DNA of 36,528 nucleotides from CAMPJU01 sp036675265 (GCA_036675265.1 JAKFFJ010000055.1:1-36528); one strand, 5' to 3'. Shown: positions 24,098 through 32,713, counted from the first letter of the stretch. Notes: generated by a model from the letters alone, not told the origin. Translations and numbers: made by a program.

Positions 24098-25125
24098 GAG
24101 AGCACCACCTTGCCGGACTTCCCGGACTCCATCAGCTCGAAGCCCTGCTGGAACTCGTCCACCGGCAACTGGTGCGTCAGCACCTTGCCCAGCGGGAAAC
24201 CGCCGATCACCAGCTGCGTCATCTTGTACCAGGTCTCGTACATGCGACGGCCGTAGATGCCGTGCAGCACCAGGCCCTTGAAGATGATCTTGTCCCAGTC
24301 GGCGCCGGCGCCCTTGGGCATGATGCCGAGCATCGCGATCCGGCCGCCGTGGTACATGCAATCGAGCATGTCGTTGAACGCCTTCGGGTTGCCGCTCATC
24401 TCCAGGCCGACGTCGAAGCCTTCCATGTGCAGGTCGGCCATCACGTCCTTGAGCGAGGTGTTGGACACGTTGACCACGCGCGTGGCGCCCATGTCGGCGG
24501 CCAGCTTCAGGCGGAAGTCGTTGACGTCGGTGACCACCACGTTGCGCGCCCCGATGTGCTTGCAGATGCCGGCTGCCATGATCCCGATCGGGCCCGCGCC
24601 GGTGATCAGCACGTCTTCGCCGACGACGTCGAATTCCAGCGCGCAGTGCGCCGCATTGCCGAAGGGGTCGAAGAAGGCGGCCAGCTCGCTGGGGACCTGG
24701 TCCGGGATCGGCCACAGGTTGCTGGCCGGCATCACGATGTACTCGGCGAAGGCGCCGTCGCGGTTGACGCCGATGCCGACCGTGTTCGGGCACAGGTGCT
24801 GGCGCCCGGCGCGGCAGTTGCGGCAGTGGCCGCAGACGATGTGGCCTTCCGCCGACACGCGCTGGCCGACGCGATAACCGGTCACCGCCGAGCCCACCTC
24901 CGCGATCCGCCCGACGAATTCGTGGCCGATCACCAGGCCGGGCTCGATCGTGCGCTGGCTCCACTCGTCCCAGAGGTAGATGTGCAGGTCGGTGCCGCAG
25001 ATCGCGGTCTTCTCCAGGCGGATCAGGACCTCGTTCGGGCCCGGCGCGGGGACCGGCACCTGTTCCATCCAGATGCCCTTGCCGGCCTCGCGCTTGACCA
25101 GCGCCTTCATCATCGTCTGCGTCAT
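24088..25125 (-). CDS. tdh: L-threonine 3-dehydrogenase
   Basis: Zinc- and NAD-dependent oxidation of threonine to 2-amino-3-ketobutyrate, the substrate of Kbl. The 345-residue product closely follows E. coli Tdh: KTAICGTDLHIYLWDEW (catalytic zinc Cys), GHEFVGR, the structural zinc cysteines in CGHCRNCRAGRQHLC, DPFGNAAHCALEF, GAGPIGIMAAGICKHIGA, and the terminal SGKVVLSW. The start is ATG at 25125; ATG at 25113 or 25110 would align even better with E. coli Tdh, which begins MKAL. kbl overlaps downstream. TATAAT lies about 55 bases upstream. Confidence 0.97.
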
Positions 25126-25179
25126 GGGGGTTGCCTTGCGTGCGGATGCACCCGCGCGGGACGCGGTGCGAAGCCCTGA

Positions 25180-25185
25180 ATTATA
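25180..25185 (-). promoter_or_regulatory. TATAAT box upstream of tdh-kbl
   Basis: A perfect TATAAT on the minus strand (CCGGTATAATTCAGG context), leaving a leader of about 48 bases before the tdh ATG. No good -35 at 16-18 bases. It shares the CGGTATAAT core with the typA and SPOR-gene promoters. Confidence 0.55.
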
Positions 25186-25230
25186 CCGGCGGGGGGTGCA
25201 GGGGCCGTGCCCGGCCGGGCCCGCCTTCGC

Positions 25231-25236
25231 TAGACT
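25231..25236 (+). promoter_or_regulatory. -10-like box before the S46 peptidase
   Basis: TAGACT ends six bases before an ATG at 25243 and 27 bases before the ATG at 25264. Either the message is leaderless from 25243 or it has a short leader carrying the GGGGAA ribosome-binding site used for 25264. Confidence 0.35.
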
Positions 25237-25263
25237 CGGCCGATGTCCAACGGGGAATTCCCT

Positions 25264-27420
25264 ATGCGCCTGTCCGTGCTTGCCATCGCCACCTGCGTCG
25301 CCGTCGCCGCCGCGCCCACCGTCCATGCCGGCGAAGGCATGTGGGTGCCCCAGCAGTTGCCCGAGATCGCCGGTCCGCTGGCCAAGGCGGGCCTGGAACT
25401 GCCGCCCGAGCAGCTGGCCGACCTCACTGGCGACCCCCTGGGCGCGGTGGTGTCGCTCGGCGGGTGCACCGCGGGCTTCGTCTCGCCGCAGGGCCTGGTG
25501 GCGACCAACCACCACTGCGCGTACGGCGCCATCCAGCTGAACTCGACGCCGGACCGGAACCTGCTGGAAACCGGCTACAACGCGACGTCGTTCGAAACCG
25601 AGCTGTCCGGCGGCCCCAACGCGCGGATCTACGTGCTCGATTCCATCCGCGACGTCACCGCCGAGGTGAACGCCGCGCTCGACGCCGCACCCGATGCCGC
25701 GGCGCGCGCGCAGGCGCTCGACACCGTCGAGAAGCAGCTCGTCGCCGGCTGCGAGTCCGAGCCCGGCTTCCGCTGCCGCTTCTACAGCTTCTCCGGTGGG
25801 AACACCTACCGGCTCTTCAAGAACATCGAGATCAAGGACGTGCGCCTGGTCTATGCGCCGCCGCGCGCCATCGGCAACTACGGCGGCGAGGTGGACAACT
25901 GGATGTGGCCGCGCCACACCGGCGACTTCTCCTTCATCCGTGCCTATGTCGGTCCGGACGGCAAGCCGGCGCCGTATGCCGTGGATAACGTGCCGTACGA
26001 GCCGAAGCAGTGGCTGAAGTTCGCCACCCGGCCGCTGGAACTGGGCGACTTCGTGATGGTCGCCGGCTACCCGGGTCGCACCGCGCGCTACGCGCTCGCG
26101 GTGGAGTTCGACCAGACCGCGCAGTGGACCTACCCGCAGGTCAAGGCGCATTACGAGGCGCTGGTGGAACTGATCGACGAAGCGGGCCAGTCCGACGAGG
26201 ACATCAAGGTCAAGTACGCCACGACCATCCGCGGTTACCAGAACACGATGAAGAACTACGGCGGACAGATCGCCGGATTCGAGCGCACCGGGGCGAGCCG
26301 GCAGAAGCACGAGGAGGAAAAGGCGGTGCTCGACTGGCTGGTGTCGCGGGGCGAGGAAGGCGGCGCGGCGATCGAAGCCCATCGCACCCTGGTTGCGTTG
26401 CACATGGCCGAGCGCGCTACCCGCGAGCGCGACCTGGTGCTGTCGCAGCTGCAGCGCACCGGCGCGATCGGTTCGGCGGTGGAGCTGTACCGCCTCGCGA
26501 TCGAGCGGGCCAAGCCCGACGCCGACCGCGAGCCCGGCTACCAGGAACGCGACCTGCCGGGTTACGAGGGCTGGCTGCGGCAGATGGAGAAGCGCTACCA
26601 CCCGGCGATGGACCGGCAGCTGCAGGCCTACTGGTTGCGCGAGTACCTCGCGTTGCCGGAGGCACAGCGTGTCGCCGCCATCGATGCGTGGCTGGGCGGC
26701 AACGACGAGGCCGCGGTGCAGGCGGCGCTCGACAAGCTGGCCGCCACGGGGCTTGGCGACCTCGACACGCGGCTGTCCCTGCTCGCCGCGGATCGCGCGA
26801 CGTTCGAGGCCAGCGAGGATCCGGCAATCGCTTTCGCGGTCGCGGTGATGCCGACGCTGCTGTCGCTCGAGGAACAGGCCGACGCCCGCCGCGGCGAGGA
26901 ACTGGTCGCGCGACCGGTGTTCCTGCAGGCGGTCGCGGACCATCGCGAGAGCCAGGGCGGCTTCGTCTACCCGGATGCCAACTCGTCGCTGCGCATCACC
27001 TTCGGCAACGTCATGGGCTATACGAAGCTGGACGGCACGCGCCAGGCGGCCTTCACCACGCTGGAGCAGGTGGCGGCCAAGGCGACGGGCGTCGAGCCGT
27101 TCGACGCGCCGGAGCCCCTGCTGGAGGCGATCGAGGACAAGCGGTACGGCGGCCTGGCCAGCGAGGAACTCGGCACGGTGCCGGTCAACTTCCTGTCCGA
27201 CCTGGACATCACCGGCGGCAACTCCGGTTCGCCGGTGCTCGACGCGCATGGCGAGCTGGTGGGCCTGGCCTTCGACGGCATCTGGGAGTCGGTGGCCAGC
27301 AACTGGGTGTACGACGAGGAGATGACCCGGATGATCGCCGTCGACAGCCGCTACATCCAGTGGGTGATGCAGGAGGCCTTCCCGACGCCGCGCCTGCTGG
27401 CGGAACTCGGACTCCAGTAA
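25264..27420 (+). CDS. S46 family dipeptidyl peptidase, DPP7 / DAP BII type
   Basis: A secreted serine exopeptidase that removes dipeptides from peptide N-termini, feeding amino-acid uptake. From ATG 25264 the product has 718 residues with signal peptide MRLSVLAIATCVAVAAA (cleavage after VHA). The chymotrypsin-like triad is His83 (TNHHCAY), Asp221 (HTGDFS) and Ser654 (GGNSGSP). Asn212-Trp213 in VDNWMWP match the N-terminus-binding residues. All these sit exactly three positions before the numbers I recall for Pseudoxanthomonas DAP BII. Gly672 in FDGIWES is the residue that is Arg in acidic-specific DPP11, so a DPP7-like preference for hydrophobic P1 residues is expected. An in-frame ATG at 25243 would add seven residues; GGGGA seven bases before 25264 favours the latter. 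Divergent from tdh. Confidence 0.93.
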   Translation: MRLSVLAIATCVAVAAAPTVHAGEGMWVPQQLPEIAGPLAKAGLELPPEQLADLTGDPLGAVVSLGGCTAGFVSPQGLVATNHHCAYGAIQLNSTPDRNLLETGYNATSFETELSGGPNARIYVLDSIRDVTAEVNAALDAAPDAAARAQALDTVEKQLVAGCESEPGFRCRFYSFSGGNTYRLFKNIEIKDVRLVYAPPRAIGNYGGEVDNWMWPRHTGDFSFIRAYVGPDGKPAPYAVDNVPYEPKQWLKFATRPLELGDFVMVAGYPGRTARYALAVEFDQTAQWTYPQVKAHYEALVELIDEAGQSDEDIKVKYATTIRGYQNTMKNYGGQIAGFERTGASRQKHEEEKAVLDWLVSRGEEGGAAIEAHRTLVALHMAERATRERDLVLSQLQRTGAIGSAVELYRLAIERAKPDADREPGYQERDLPGYEGWLRQMEKRYHPAMDRQLQAYWLREYLALPEAQRVAAIDAWLGGNDEAAVQAALDKLAATGLGDLDTRLSLLAADRATFEASEDPAIAFAVAVMPTLLSLEEQADARRGEELVARPVFLQAVADHRESQGGFVYPDANSSLRITFGNVMGYTKLDGTRQAAFTTLEQVAAKATGVEPFDAPEPLLEAIEDKRYGGLASEELGTVPVNFLSDLDITGGNSGSPVLDAHGELVGLAFDGIWESVASNWVYDEEMTRMIAVDSRYIQWVMQEAFPTPRLLAELGLQ

Positions 27421-27424
27421 TCCC

Positions 27425-27476
27425 TGTGGGAGCCGGCACGCCGGCGAAAATTTTCGCCGCCATGGCGGCTCCTACA
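27425..27476. repeat. REP pair downstream of the S46 gene and upstream of serA
   Basis: Two inverted REP arms: GTGGGAGCCGGCACGCCGGC on the plus strand and GTAGGAGCCGCCATGGCGGC on the minus strand, joined through GAAAATTTTC. Each arm has its own stem and the whole can fold as one long hairpin. The left arm begins five bases after the S46 stop codon; the right edge reads CCTACAAT and forms part of a -10-like box. Confidence 0.85.
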
Positions 27477-27478
27477 AT
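27473..27478 (+). promoter_or_regulatory. TACAAT -10-like box at the REP edge, upstream of serA
   Basis: TACAAT is made of the REP end (TACA) plus AT from the flank. TTTTCG (27451-27456) lies 16 bases upstream as a weak -35. Transcription from here would give a serA leader of about 145 bases. Confidence 0.35.
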
Positions 27479-27539
27479 GTTAGGCTCGTGTCCATCGCGG
27501 ATTCCCATGCCAGCCGGCCCCGTTTCCCGATAGCACCAC

Positions 27540-27564
27540 GTCCCCGCAAGCCACTGGCGGGGAC
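27540..27564 (+). promoter_or_regulatory. Hairpin in the serA leader
   Basis: GTCCCCGC and GCGGGGAC form a perfect eight-base-pair stem with a nine-base loop, 66 bases before the serA ATG. It is not followed by a T-run, so a leader structure rather than a terminator. No riboswitch family is recognised. Confidence 0.4.
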
Positions 27565-27629
27565 CGTTCGACCGTAGTGCCGGCGGCATGCGTCTTCGCG
27601 GGTCCTCCAACCCGATGGGAGCATGCGCA

Positions 27630-29195
27630 ATGAAGGTCCTGGCCTGCGATGGCATCCACGATTCCGGGCTGGCGTTGTTTCGCGACGCCGGCTGGGACGT
27701 GCAAGTCTCCGAACCGATCAAGGAATCCGCCCGGCTCGCCGCGGCGCTCGACGGCGTCGACGCGCTGCTCGTGCGCTCGGCCACGCCGGTCACCGCCGAG
27801 GCGCTGGCCGGCACGACGACGTTGCGTGTCGTGGGACGGGCAGGGGCCGGCGTGGACACCATCGACGTCGAGGCGGCCACCGCCAAGGGCATCGCGGTGA
27901 TGAACGCGCCGGACGGCAACACGCTGGCCGCCGCGGAACACGCGCTGTCGTTGCTGTTCGCGCTCGCGCGCCACGTGCCGCGCGCCGATGCCGGCATGAA
28001 GGCCGGCGAATGGCCGAAGGCCGGGCTGACCGGCTTCGAACTGGAAGGCAAGAAGCTGGGCGTCGTCGGCCTGGGCCGGATCGGTGGCACCGTCGCGCGC
28101 AAGGCGCGCGCGCTGGGCATGGACGTCGCGGCCTACGATCCGTTCCTGCCGCCGTCGGCGGCGGGGCACGGCAGCGTGCCGCTCAAGACGCTCGACGACC
28201 TGCTGGGCTGGGCCGACGTGGTCACGCTGCACGTGCCCCGCACCAAGGAAACCACGCACCTGCTCAATGCGCGCACGCTGGCACTGATGCAGCCCGGGGC
28301 GTACCTGGTCAACGCGGCGCGCGGCGGGCTGGTCGACGAGGACGCGCTGCTTGTCGCGCTGGATGCCGGGCAACTGGCCGGCGCCGCGCTGGACACCTTC
28401 GCCACCGAGCCGTTGCCGGCCGATTCGAAGCTCCGCGCGCACCCGAACCTGATCCTGACCCCGCACCTGGGCGCGTCCACCGGCGAGGCGCAGCAGGCGG
28501 TCAGCACGATCCTCGCGCGGCAGGTGCTCGATTATTTCGCCACGGGCGCGGTCGCTGGCTGCGTCAACCTGCCGCCGCTGTCGGCCGAAGCCGCGCGCGA
28601 GGTCGGGCCGTGGATGCCGCTGATGACGGCACTCGGGCGGTTGGCCGCGCGGCTGGTGCCGGCGCCCGCGCGCCTGCACATCACCTACGCCGGGCGCACC
28701 GACGGCCTCGACCCGCGACCGCTTACGCGCCTGCTCGTGTCGGCGCTGCTCGGCACGGCCTCCGGCCGGGTGACGCCGGTGAACGCACTGGCCGAGGCCG
28801 AGCGCCGCGGCCTCACCGTCGCGGAAACCGTCGGCGGGGACGGCGACGGGTTCGACCGGCTGCTCAGGCTGAACGTCGAGGACGAGGCCGGCAATGCGCG
28901 CGAGATCGAGGCCACGCTGCATCGCGGCCCGCGCGTCGTGCGCCTGGATGGCGTCGAGCTCGACTTCGACCCGCAGTCCCACCTGCTGCTGATGCGCAAC
29001 GAGGACCGGCCGGGCATCATCGGCCTGGTCGGGTCGCACCTGGGTGCCGCGGGCGTGAACATCGTCAACTTCTCGCTCGGCGCCACCGGCAGCGGCCAGG
29101 CATTGGCGGCCATCACCGTGGACCGGCCGGTGCCGGATGCGCAGGTCGGCGCATTGCGTGGCGTTCCCGGCGTGCTGTCGCTGGAGGCGTTGTGA
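27630..29195 (+). CDS. serA: D-3-phosphoglycerate dehydrogenase (long form)
   Basis: Oxidises 3-phosphoglycerate to 3-phosphohydroxypyruvate, the first step of serine synthesis. The 521-residue product is the long form: an NAD-binding core (VVGLGRIGGTVARKARALGM, HVPRTKETTHLLNARTL, VNAARGGLVDED, PHLGASTGEAQ with catalytic His279), an intervening allosteric-substrate-binding domain (about 315-450), and a C-terminal ACT domain (about 450-521; MRNEDRPGIIGLVGSHLG, VNIVNFSLG). The ACT domain suggests serine feedback control. ATG at 27630 has GGGAG eight bases upstream; an in-frame ATG at 27588 adds an unlikely extension. The stop overlaps the GTG of the next gene. Confidence 0.95.
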   Translation: MKVLACDGIHDSGLALFRDAGWDVQVSEPIKESARLAAALDGVDALLVRSATPVTAEALAGTTTLRVVGRAGAGVDTIDVEAATAKGIAVMNAPDGNTLAAAEHALSLLFALARHVPRADAGMKAGEWPKAGLTGFELEGKKLGVVGLGRIGGTVARKARALGMDVAAYDPFLPPSAAGHGSVPLKTLDDLLGWADVVTLHVPRTKETTHLLNARTLALMQPGAYLVNAARGGLVDEDALLVALDAGQLAGAALDTFATEPLPADSKLRAHPNLILTPHLGASTGEAQQAVSTILARQVLDYFATGAVAGCVNLPPLSAEAAREVGPWMPLMTALGRLAARLVPAPARLHITYAGRTDGLDPRPLTRLLVSALLGTASGRVTPVNALAEAERRGLTVAETVGGDGDGFDRLLRLNVEDEAGNAREIEATLHRGPRVVRLDGVELDFDPQSHLLLMRNEDRPGIIGLVGSHLGAAGVNIVNFSLGATGSGQALAAITVDRPVPDAQVGALRGVPGVLSLEAL

Positions 29196-29836
29196 GGCTC
29201 CTGCTCGCGCGCCATGGCGAAACGGCGTGGAACGCGGAGGGCCGCTACCAGGGGCAGGAAGACATTCCGCTGTCGCCGGTGGGCGACGCCCAGGCCCGCG
29301 CGCTTGGCGCAAGGTTGGGCGAAGTGCGGATCGACCGCGCGGTGGCGTCGCCGCTGGCCCGCGCGGCACGCACCGCCGCACTGGCGCTGGGCACGGAACG
29401 GGCCGCGCTGCTCCGCACCGACCCGGGCCTGATGGAGATCGCGCACGGTACCTGGGAAGGCCTGCTCGCGCGCGAGATCCGCGAACGCGATCCGGAGCGG
29501 CTGTCGGCCTGGCGCGACACGCCGCACGAGGTGCTGATGCCGGGTGGCGAGTCGCTGCAGCACGTGCTGGATCGCGCCTGGCCGGCGCTCGAGCGGGCCT
29601 GCGACGGGCTCGGCGCCGACGACACGGTGCTGGTCGTCGCGCACGACGCGGTGAACCGCGTGATCCTGTGCAAGGTGCTCGGCCTGCCACTGGCGCGGCT
29701 GTGGCGGTTCCGCCAGGCGCCGACGACGCTGAACCTGCTGGAAGGGCCCGGCGTGGAGGCGCTGGAAGTCGTGCGCCTCAACGACTGCAGCCACCACACG
29801 GCGCTGTTCGGCGAGGCCGTGCACCGCGCAATTTAA
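29192..29836 (+). CDS. Histidine phosphatase family protein, possible phosphoserine phosphatase
   Basis: A branch-1 histidine phosphatase. The 214-residue product starts (as GTG) MRLLLARHGETAWN with the phospho-accepting His8 in RHGE, continues with PLARAARTAALALG, has the acid MEIAHGTWEGLLAREI, and the second histidine (His151) in VVAHDAVNRVILC. GTG overlaps the serA stop as GTGA, implying coupled translation. Cofactor-independent phosphoserine phosphatases of this superfamily are known from other bacteria, so the location behind serA makes phosphoserine phosphatase the leading hypothesis; alpha-ribazole phosphatase (CobC), broad-specificity PhoE-like phosphatase or a phosphoglycerate mutase-like role remain possible. 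folC follows after four bases. Confidence 0.8.
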   Translation: MRLLLARHGETAWNAEGRYQGQEDIPLSPVGDAQARALGARLGEVRIDRAVASPLARAARTAALALGTERAALLRTDPGLMEIAHGTWEGLLAREIRERDPERLSAWRDTPHEVLMPGGESLQHVLDRAWPALERACDGLGADDTVLVVAHDAVNRVILCKVLGLPLARLWRFRQAPTTLNLLEGPGVEALEVVRLNDCSHHTALFGEAVHRAI

Positions 29837-29840
29837 TGCC

Positions 29841-31124
29841 ATGAAAAATCTGTCGCAGTGGCTTGGATACATCGAACGCCAGCATCCGGTGGCCATCGAC
29901 ATGGGCCTGGCGCGCGTGCGCGCCGTGGCGTCGCGCATGGCGTTGCCGAAGCCGGCGCGCCACGTGGTCACGGTCGGCGGCACCAACGGCAAGGGCTCGA
30001 CGGTCGCCTTCATCGAGGCAATCGCAACGGCCGCCGGCTGGCGCGTGGGTGCCTACACCTCGCCGCACCTGCTGGCCTACAACGAGCGCGTGCGCATCGA
30101 CGGGCGGGATGCGACCGATGCCGCACTCGTCCAGGCGTTCGAGGCGGTCGAGGCCGCGCGCGGCGACACCACGCTGACCTACTTCGAGTACGGCACGCTC
30201 GCCGCGCTGTGGCTGTTCGCCCGCGCCGACCTCGACCTGGCGATCCTGGAAGTCGGGCTCGGCGGGCGCCTGGATGCGACCAACCTCGTCGATCCTGACG
30301 TGGCGGTCATCACCACCGTCGACCTGGACCACCAGGCCTGGCTGGGCGAGGACCGCGAGGCCATCGGGTTCGAGAAGGCCGGGATCGCGCGCGCCTGGAC
30401 GCCCCTGGTGCTGGGCGACGACGATCCGCCGGCCAGCGTACTACGGCATGCGTACGCGATCGGCGCGCCGGCGATCCGCGCCGGGTGCGACTTCTTCTTC
30501 GAAACTTTGCCCGCCGCTGACCGCAGCGACGCGGCATGGTGGCGGTGGCACGAAGTCGGCTGCGAATACACGCTGCCGCGGCCCGCGCTGGCCGCGCCGG
30601 TGCAGCTGCGCAACGCGGCCACGGCGATCGCCGCGTTGCGCGCGCTGGACCTGCACGTGCCCGAAGACGCGATCGTGCGCGGGGTCGCGAAGGCGCAACT
30701 GCCGGGGCGGCTGCAGCGGGTCGAGCGCGGCGGCATCGAGGTGCTGGTCGACGTCGGCCACAACCCGCAGGCCGCGCGCGAGCTCGCCGCGTGGCTGGCG
30801 ATGGTGCCGGCGACGGGCCGCACGCATGCGGTGTTCGCCGCCCTCGGCGACAAGGACGCTGCCGGCGTGGTGGGTGCCCTGGCGGCGCGGGTCGATGCGT
30901 GGCACCTGGCGGGCCTGGTCGCCGGCGCGCGCGGGCAGCCGGTCGACGCGCTCGCCGCGCGCCTGGTCGATACCCCCGCCGCGCACGGGCGTCGCCACGC
31001 GGACGTGGCGACGGCACTGGCCGCCGCGCTCGCCACCGCGGCGCCCGGCGACCGCGTGCTGGTCTTCGGGTCGTTCCACACCGCCGGGGAGGCGCTGTCC
31101 GCGCTCGGGCTGACGCCCGGCTGA
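29841..31124 (+). CDS. folC: Bifunctional dihydrofolate / folylpolyglutamate synthase
   Basis: Adds glutamate to dihydropteroate and then lengthens the glutamate tail of folates, so that they are retained. The 427-residue Mur-ligase-type enzyme has the P-loop VTVGGTNGKGSTVAFIE, AYTSPHLLAYNERVRIDG, TYFEYGTLAALWLFA, LEVGLGGRLDATNLVD, TTVDLDHQAWLGEDREAIGFEKAGI and LVDVGHNPQAARELA. No clear Shine-Dalgarno sequence precedes the ATG, which is four bases after the previous stop, so it may rely on coupling. It begins the conserved folC-dedD-cvpA-purF arrangement. Confidence 0.95.
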   Translation: MKNLSQWLGYIERQHPVAIDMGLARVRAVASRMALPKPARHVVTVGGTNGKGSTVAFIEAIATAAGWRVGAYTSPHLLAYNERVRIDGRDATDAALVQAFEAVEAARGDTTLTYFEYGTLAALWLFARADLDLAILEVGLGGRLDATNLVDPDVAVITTVDLDHQAWLGEDREAIGFEKAGIARAWTPLVLGDDDPPASVLRHAYAIGAPAIRAGCDFFFETLPAADRSDAAWWRWHEVGCEYTLPRPALAAPVQLRNAATAIAALRALDLHVPEDAIVRGVAKAQLPGRLQRVERGGIEVLVDVGHNPQAARELAAWLAMVPATGRTHAVFAALGDKDAAGVVGALAARVDAWHLAGLVAGARGQPVDALAARLVDTPAAHGRRHADVATALAAALATAAPGDRVLVFGSFHTAGEALSALGLTPG

Positions 31125-31175
31125 CCCGGCATCCGCTGGCCGTGCCGCGGCTCGGGGTTCACGGGAGCGCGGCGG

Positions 31176-31181
31176 TATAAT
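31176..31181 (+). promoter_or_regulatory. TATAAT box before the SPOR-domain gene
   Basis: A perfect TATAAT in the 88-base gap after folC, 31 bases before the ATG, with no good -35. It suggests an internal promoter for dedD-cvpA-purF. Confidence 0.5.
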
Positions 31182-31212
31182 TCGCGCGCTTCCCGCCGTG
31201 CCGCGAGCGTCC

Positions 31213-32121
31213 ATGGATCCTGCCCTGAAACAGCGCCTCGTCGGCGCCATCGTGCTGGTCGCGCTGGCGGTGATCTTCCTGCCGATGCTGATCCAGGGCC
31301 CGGCGCCCGAAAGCGGCGCGGCCGACGTCTCGCTCGACGTGCCACCGCAGCCCGGCGGTGATTTCGAGACCCGCGAAATTCCCCTGGTGTCGCCCGGCGC
31401 AGCGCCCGAAGGCGGCGCGCTCGGCATGGACCCCGGGATGGGTCCTGGCACGTTGCCGACCGTCGACACCGCGACCGATCCGATCGAACCCGGCGCCGGT
31501 GTCCCCGACCGGGACGTCGATCCCGACCCCGAGCCTGCCGATGACGACGGCATGTTCCCGCCGCCCACCGCCGGCGGCGACTACGCCGTGTCCTTCGGCA
31601 GCTTCTCCTCGTCGGCCGCGGCGGACGAAGTGATCGCGCAATTGCGCGCCTCGCAGTTGCCCGCCTATCGCGAGCGCGCCGAGGCCAACGGCTTTGCAGT
31701 GCATCGCGTGCGCATCGGTCCGTATGCGAGCCGTGCCGACGCCGAGGCCGCGCGCCTGCGTGCGGCGCACGTGCGCGACGATGTCGGCGCGCAGGTGGTG
31801 GCGCTGGACGCCGGTGCCGAGCCGGCTGCACCGAAGCCGGCCCCCGCCAAGCCCGCCCCGGCACCGGCACCCGTTGCCGCCGCCGACACCGGTTTCGCGG
31901 TCCAGCTGGGCGCGTTCCGCGACAGCGCCGATGCCGAGGCATTGCGTGCGCGCGTGCGCGCCGCCGGCTTCAGCACGTTCACCGAACAGGTGCAGACGGA
32001 TGCCGGGCGGTTGACCCGCGTCCTCGTGGGCCCGGCGATGGACCGCGCCGCGGCCGAGCAGTTGCAGGCACAGGTCAAGGCGAAATTCGGGATCGACGGC
32101 CTGGTCCGCTCGCATCCGTGA
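31213..32121 (+). CDS. SPOR-domain protein of the DedD type, with two SPOR domains
   Basis: A cell-division-associated membrane protein; SPOR domains bind denuded peptidoglycan strands at the septum. The 302-residue product starts MDPALKQRLVGAIVLVALAVIFLPML, a single membrane helix at about residues 10-27 as in DedD. A Pro/Asp-rich periplasmic linker follows, then a first SPOR domain (about 125-200; YAVSFGSFSSSAAADEVIAQ, VHRVRIGPYASRADAEA), an Ala/Pro linker and a second SPOR domain (about 225-302; FAVQLGAFRDSADAEALRAR, RVLVGPAMDRAAAEQLQ). E. coli DedD has one such domain. The start at 31213 matches the family; a GTG 15 bases upstream is less likely. Confidence 0.88.
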   Translation: MDPALKQRLVGAIVLVALAVIFLPMLIQGPAPESGAADVSLDVPPQPGGDFETREIPLVSPGAAPEGGALGMDPGMGPGTLPTVDTATDPIEPGAGVPDRDVDPDPEPADDDGMFPPPTAGGDYAVSFGSFSSSAAADEVIAQLRASQLPAYRERAEANGFAVHRVRIGPYASRADAEAARLRAAHVRDDVGAQVVALDAGAEPAAPKPAPAKPAPAPAPVAAADTGFAVQLGAFRDSADAEALRARVRAAGFSTFTEQVQTDAGRLTRVLVGPAMDRAAAEQLQAQVKAKFGIDGLVRSHP

Positions 32122-32143
32122 CGACACCGGTGGAGGCGCGACC

Positions 32144-32710
32144 ATGACCGCGACCGACTGGGTGCTGCTGGGCGTGGTGGGCGTGTCCGCCGCGTTCGGG
32201 CTGATGCGCGGCTTCATCGGCGTGCTGGCATCGCTGGCCGCCTGGGTGCTGGCGGGCTGGGCGGCGTTCCGCTTCGGTTCGCAGCTGGCGGTGATGCTGG
32301 CGGGCGGCGCGGAGCCGGGGCCTAGCCAGTTGCTGGGCGGCTACGCGATCAGCTTCCTGGTGGTGCTGCTGGTGGTCGGCCTGGTGGGCTGGGGCGTGCG
32401 CAAGCTGGTGCACGGCGTCGGGCTCTCGGGCGTCGACCGGTTCCTGGGCCTGGCGCTGGGCGTGGCGCGCGGTGCGTTCGTGGCCTGCGCGCTGGTCCTG
32501 CTCATGGGCTTCACGGCGTTGCCGCAGGATGCGGACTGGCGACGTTCGACGTCCGTGCAGGTGTTCCTGCCCGGCGCGTTGCTGATGCGCACCTGGCTGC
32601 CCGACTGGGCCGCCGCGCAGACAAGTTTCGAGGCCGCGCCCGACGCGGCCCCTTCCCCTGGCGATGCGGTCGCATCGCCGATCACCGGCGCCCGGGCGTC
32701 GAGGAACTGA
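32144..32710 (+). CDS. cvpA: CvpA family membrane protein
   Basis: A small inner-membrane protein first linked to colicin V production; its normal role is thought to concern envelope integrity. The 188-residue product has four hydrophobic segments (about 4-22, 27-45, 62-84 and 103-122), with the family features DWVLLGVVGVSAAFGLMRGFI, VDRFLGLALGVARGAF and the C-terminal LPQDADWRRS turn. GGAGGCGCGACC precedes the ATG. It lies between dedD and purF as in E. coli and ends only three bases before purF. Confidence 0.92.
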   Translation: MTATDWVLLGVVGVSAAFGLMRGFIGVLASLAAWVLAGWAAFRFGSQLAVMLAGGAEPGPSQLLGGYAISFLVVLLVVGLVGWGVRKLVHGVGLSGVDRFLGLALGVARGAFVACALVLLMGFTALPQDADWRRSTSVQVFLPGALLMRTWLPDWAAAQTSFEAAPDAAPSPGDAVASPITGARASRN

Positions 32711-32713
32711 ACC

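Noticed and set aside
27480..29690. 736-codon minus-strand frame over serA and the phosphatase gene
   Set aside because: Shadow of two clearly recognised genes; composition is typical of antisense frames in GC-rich DNA.
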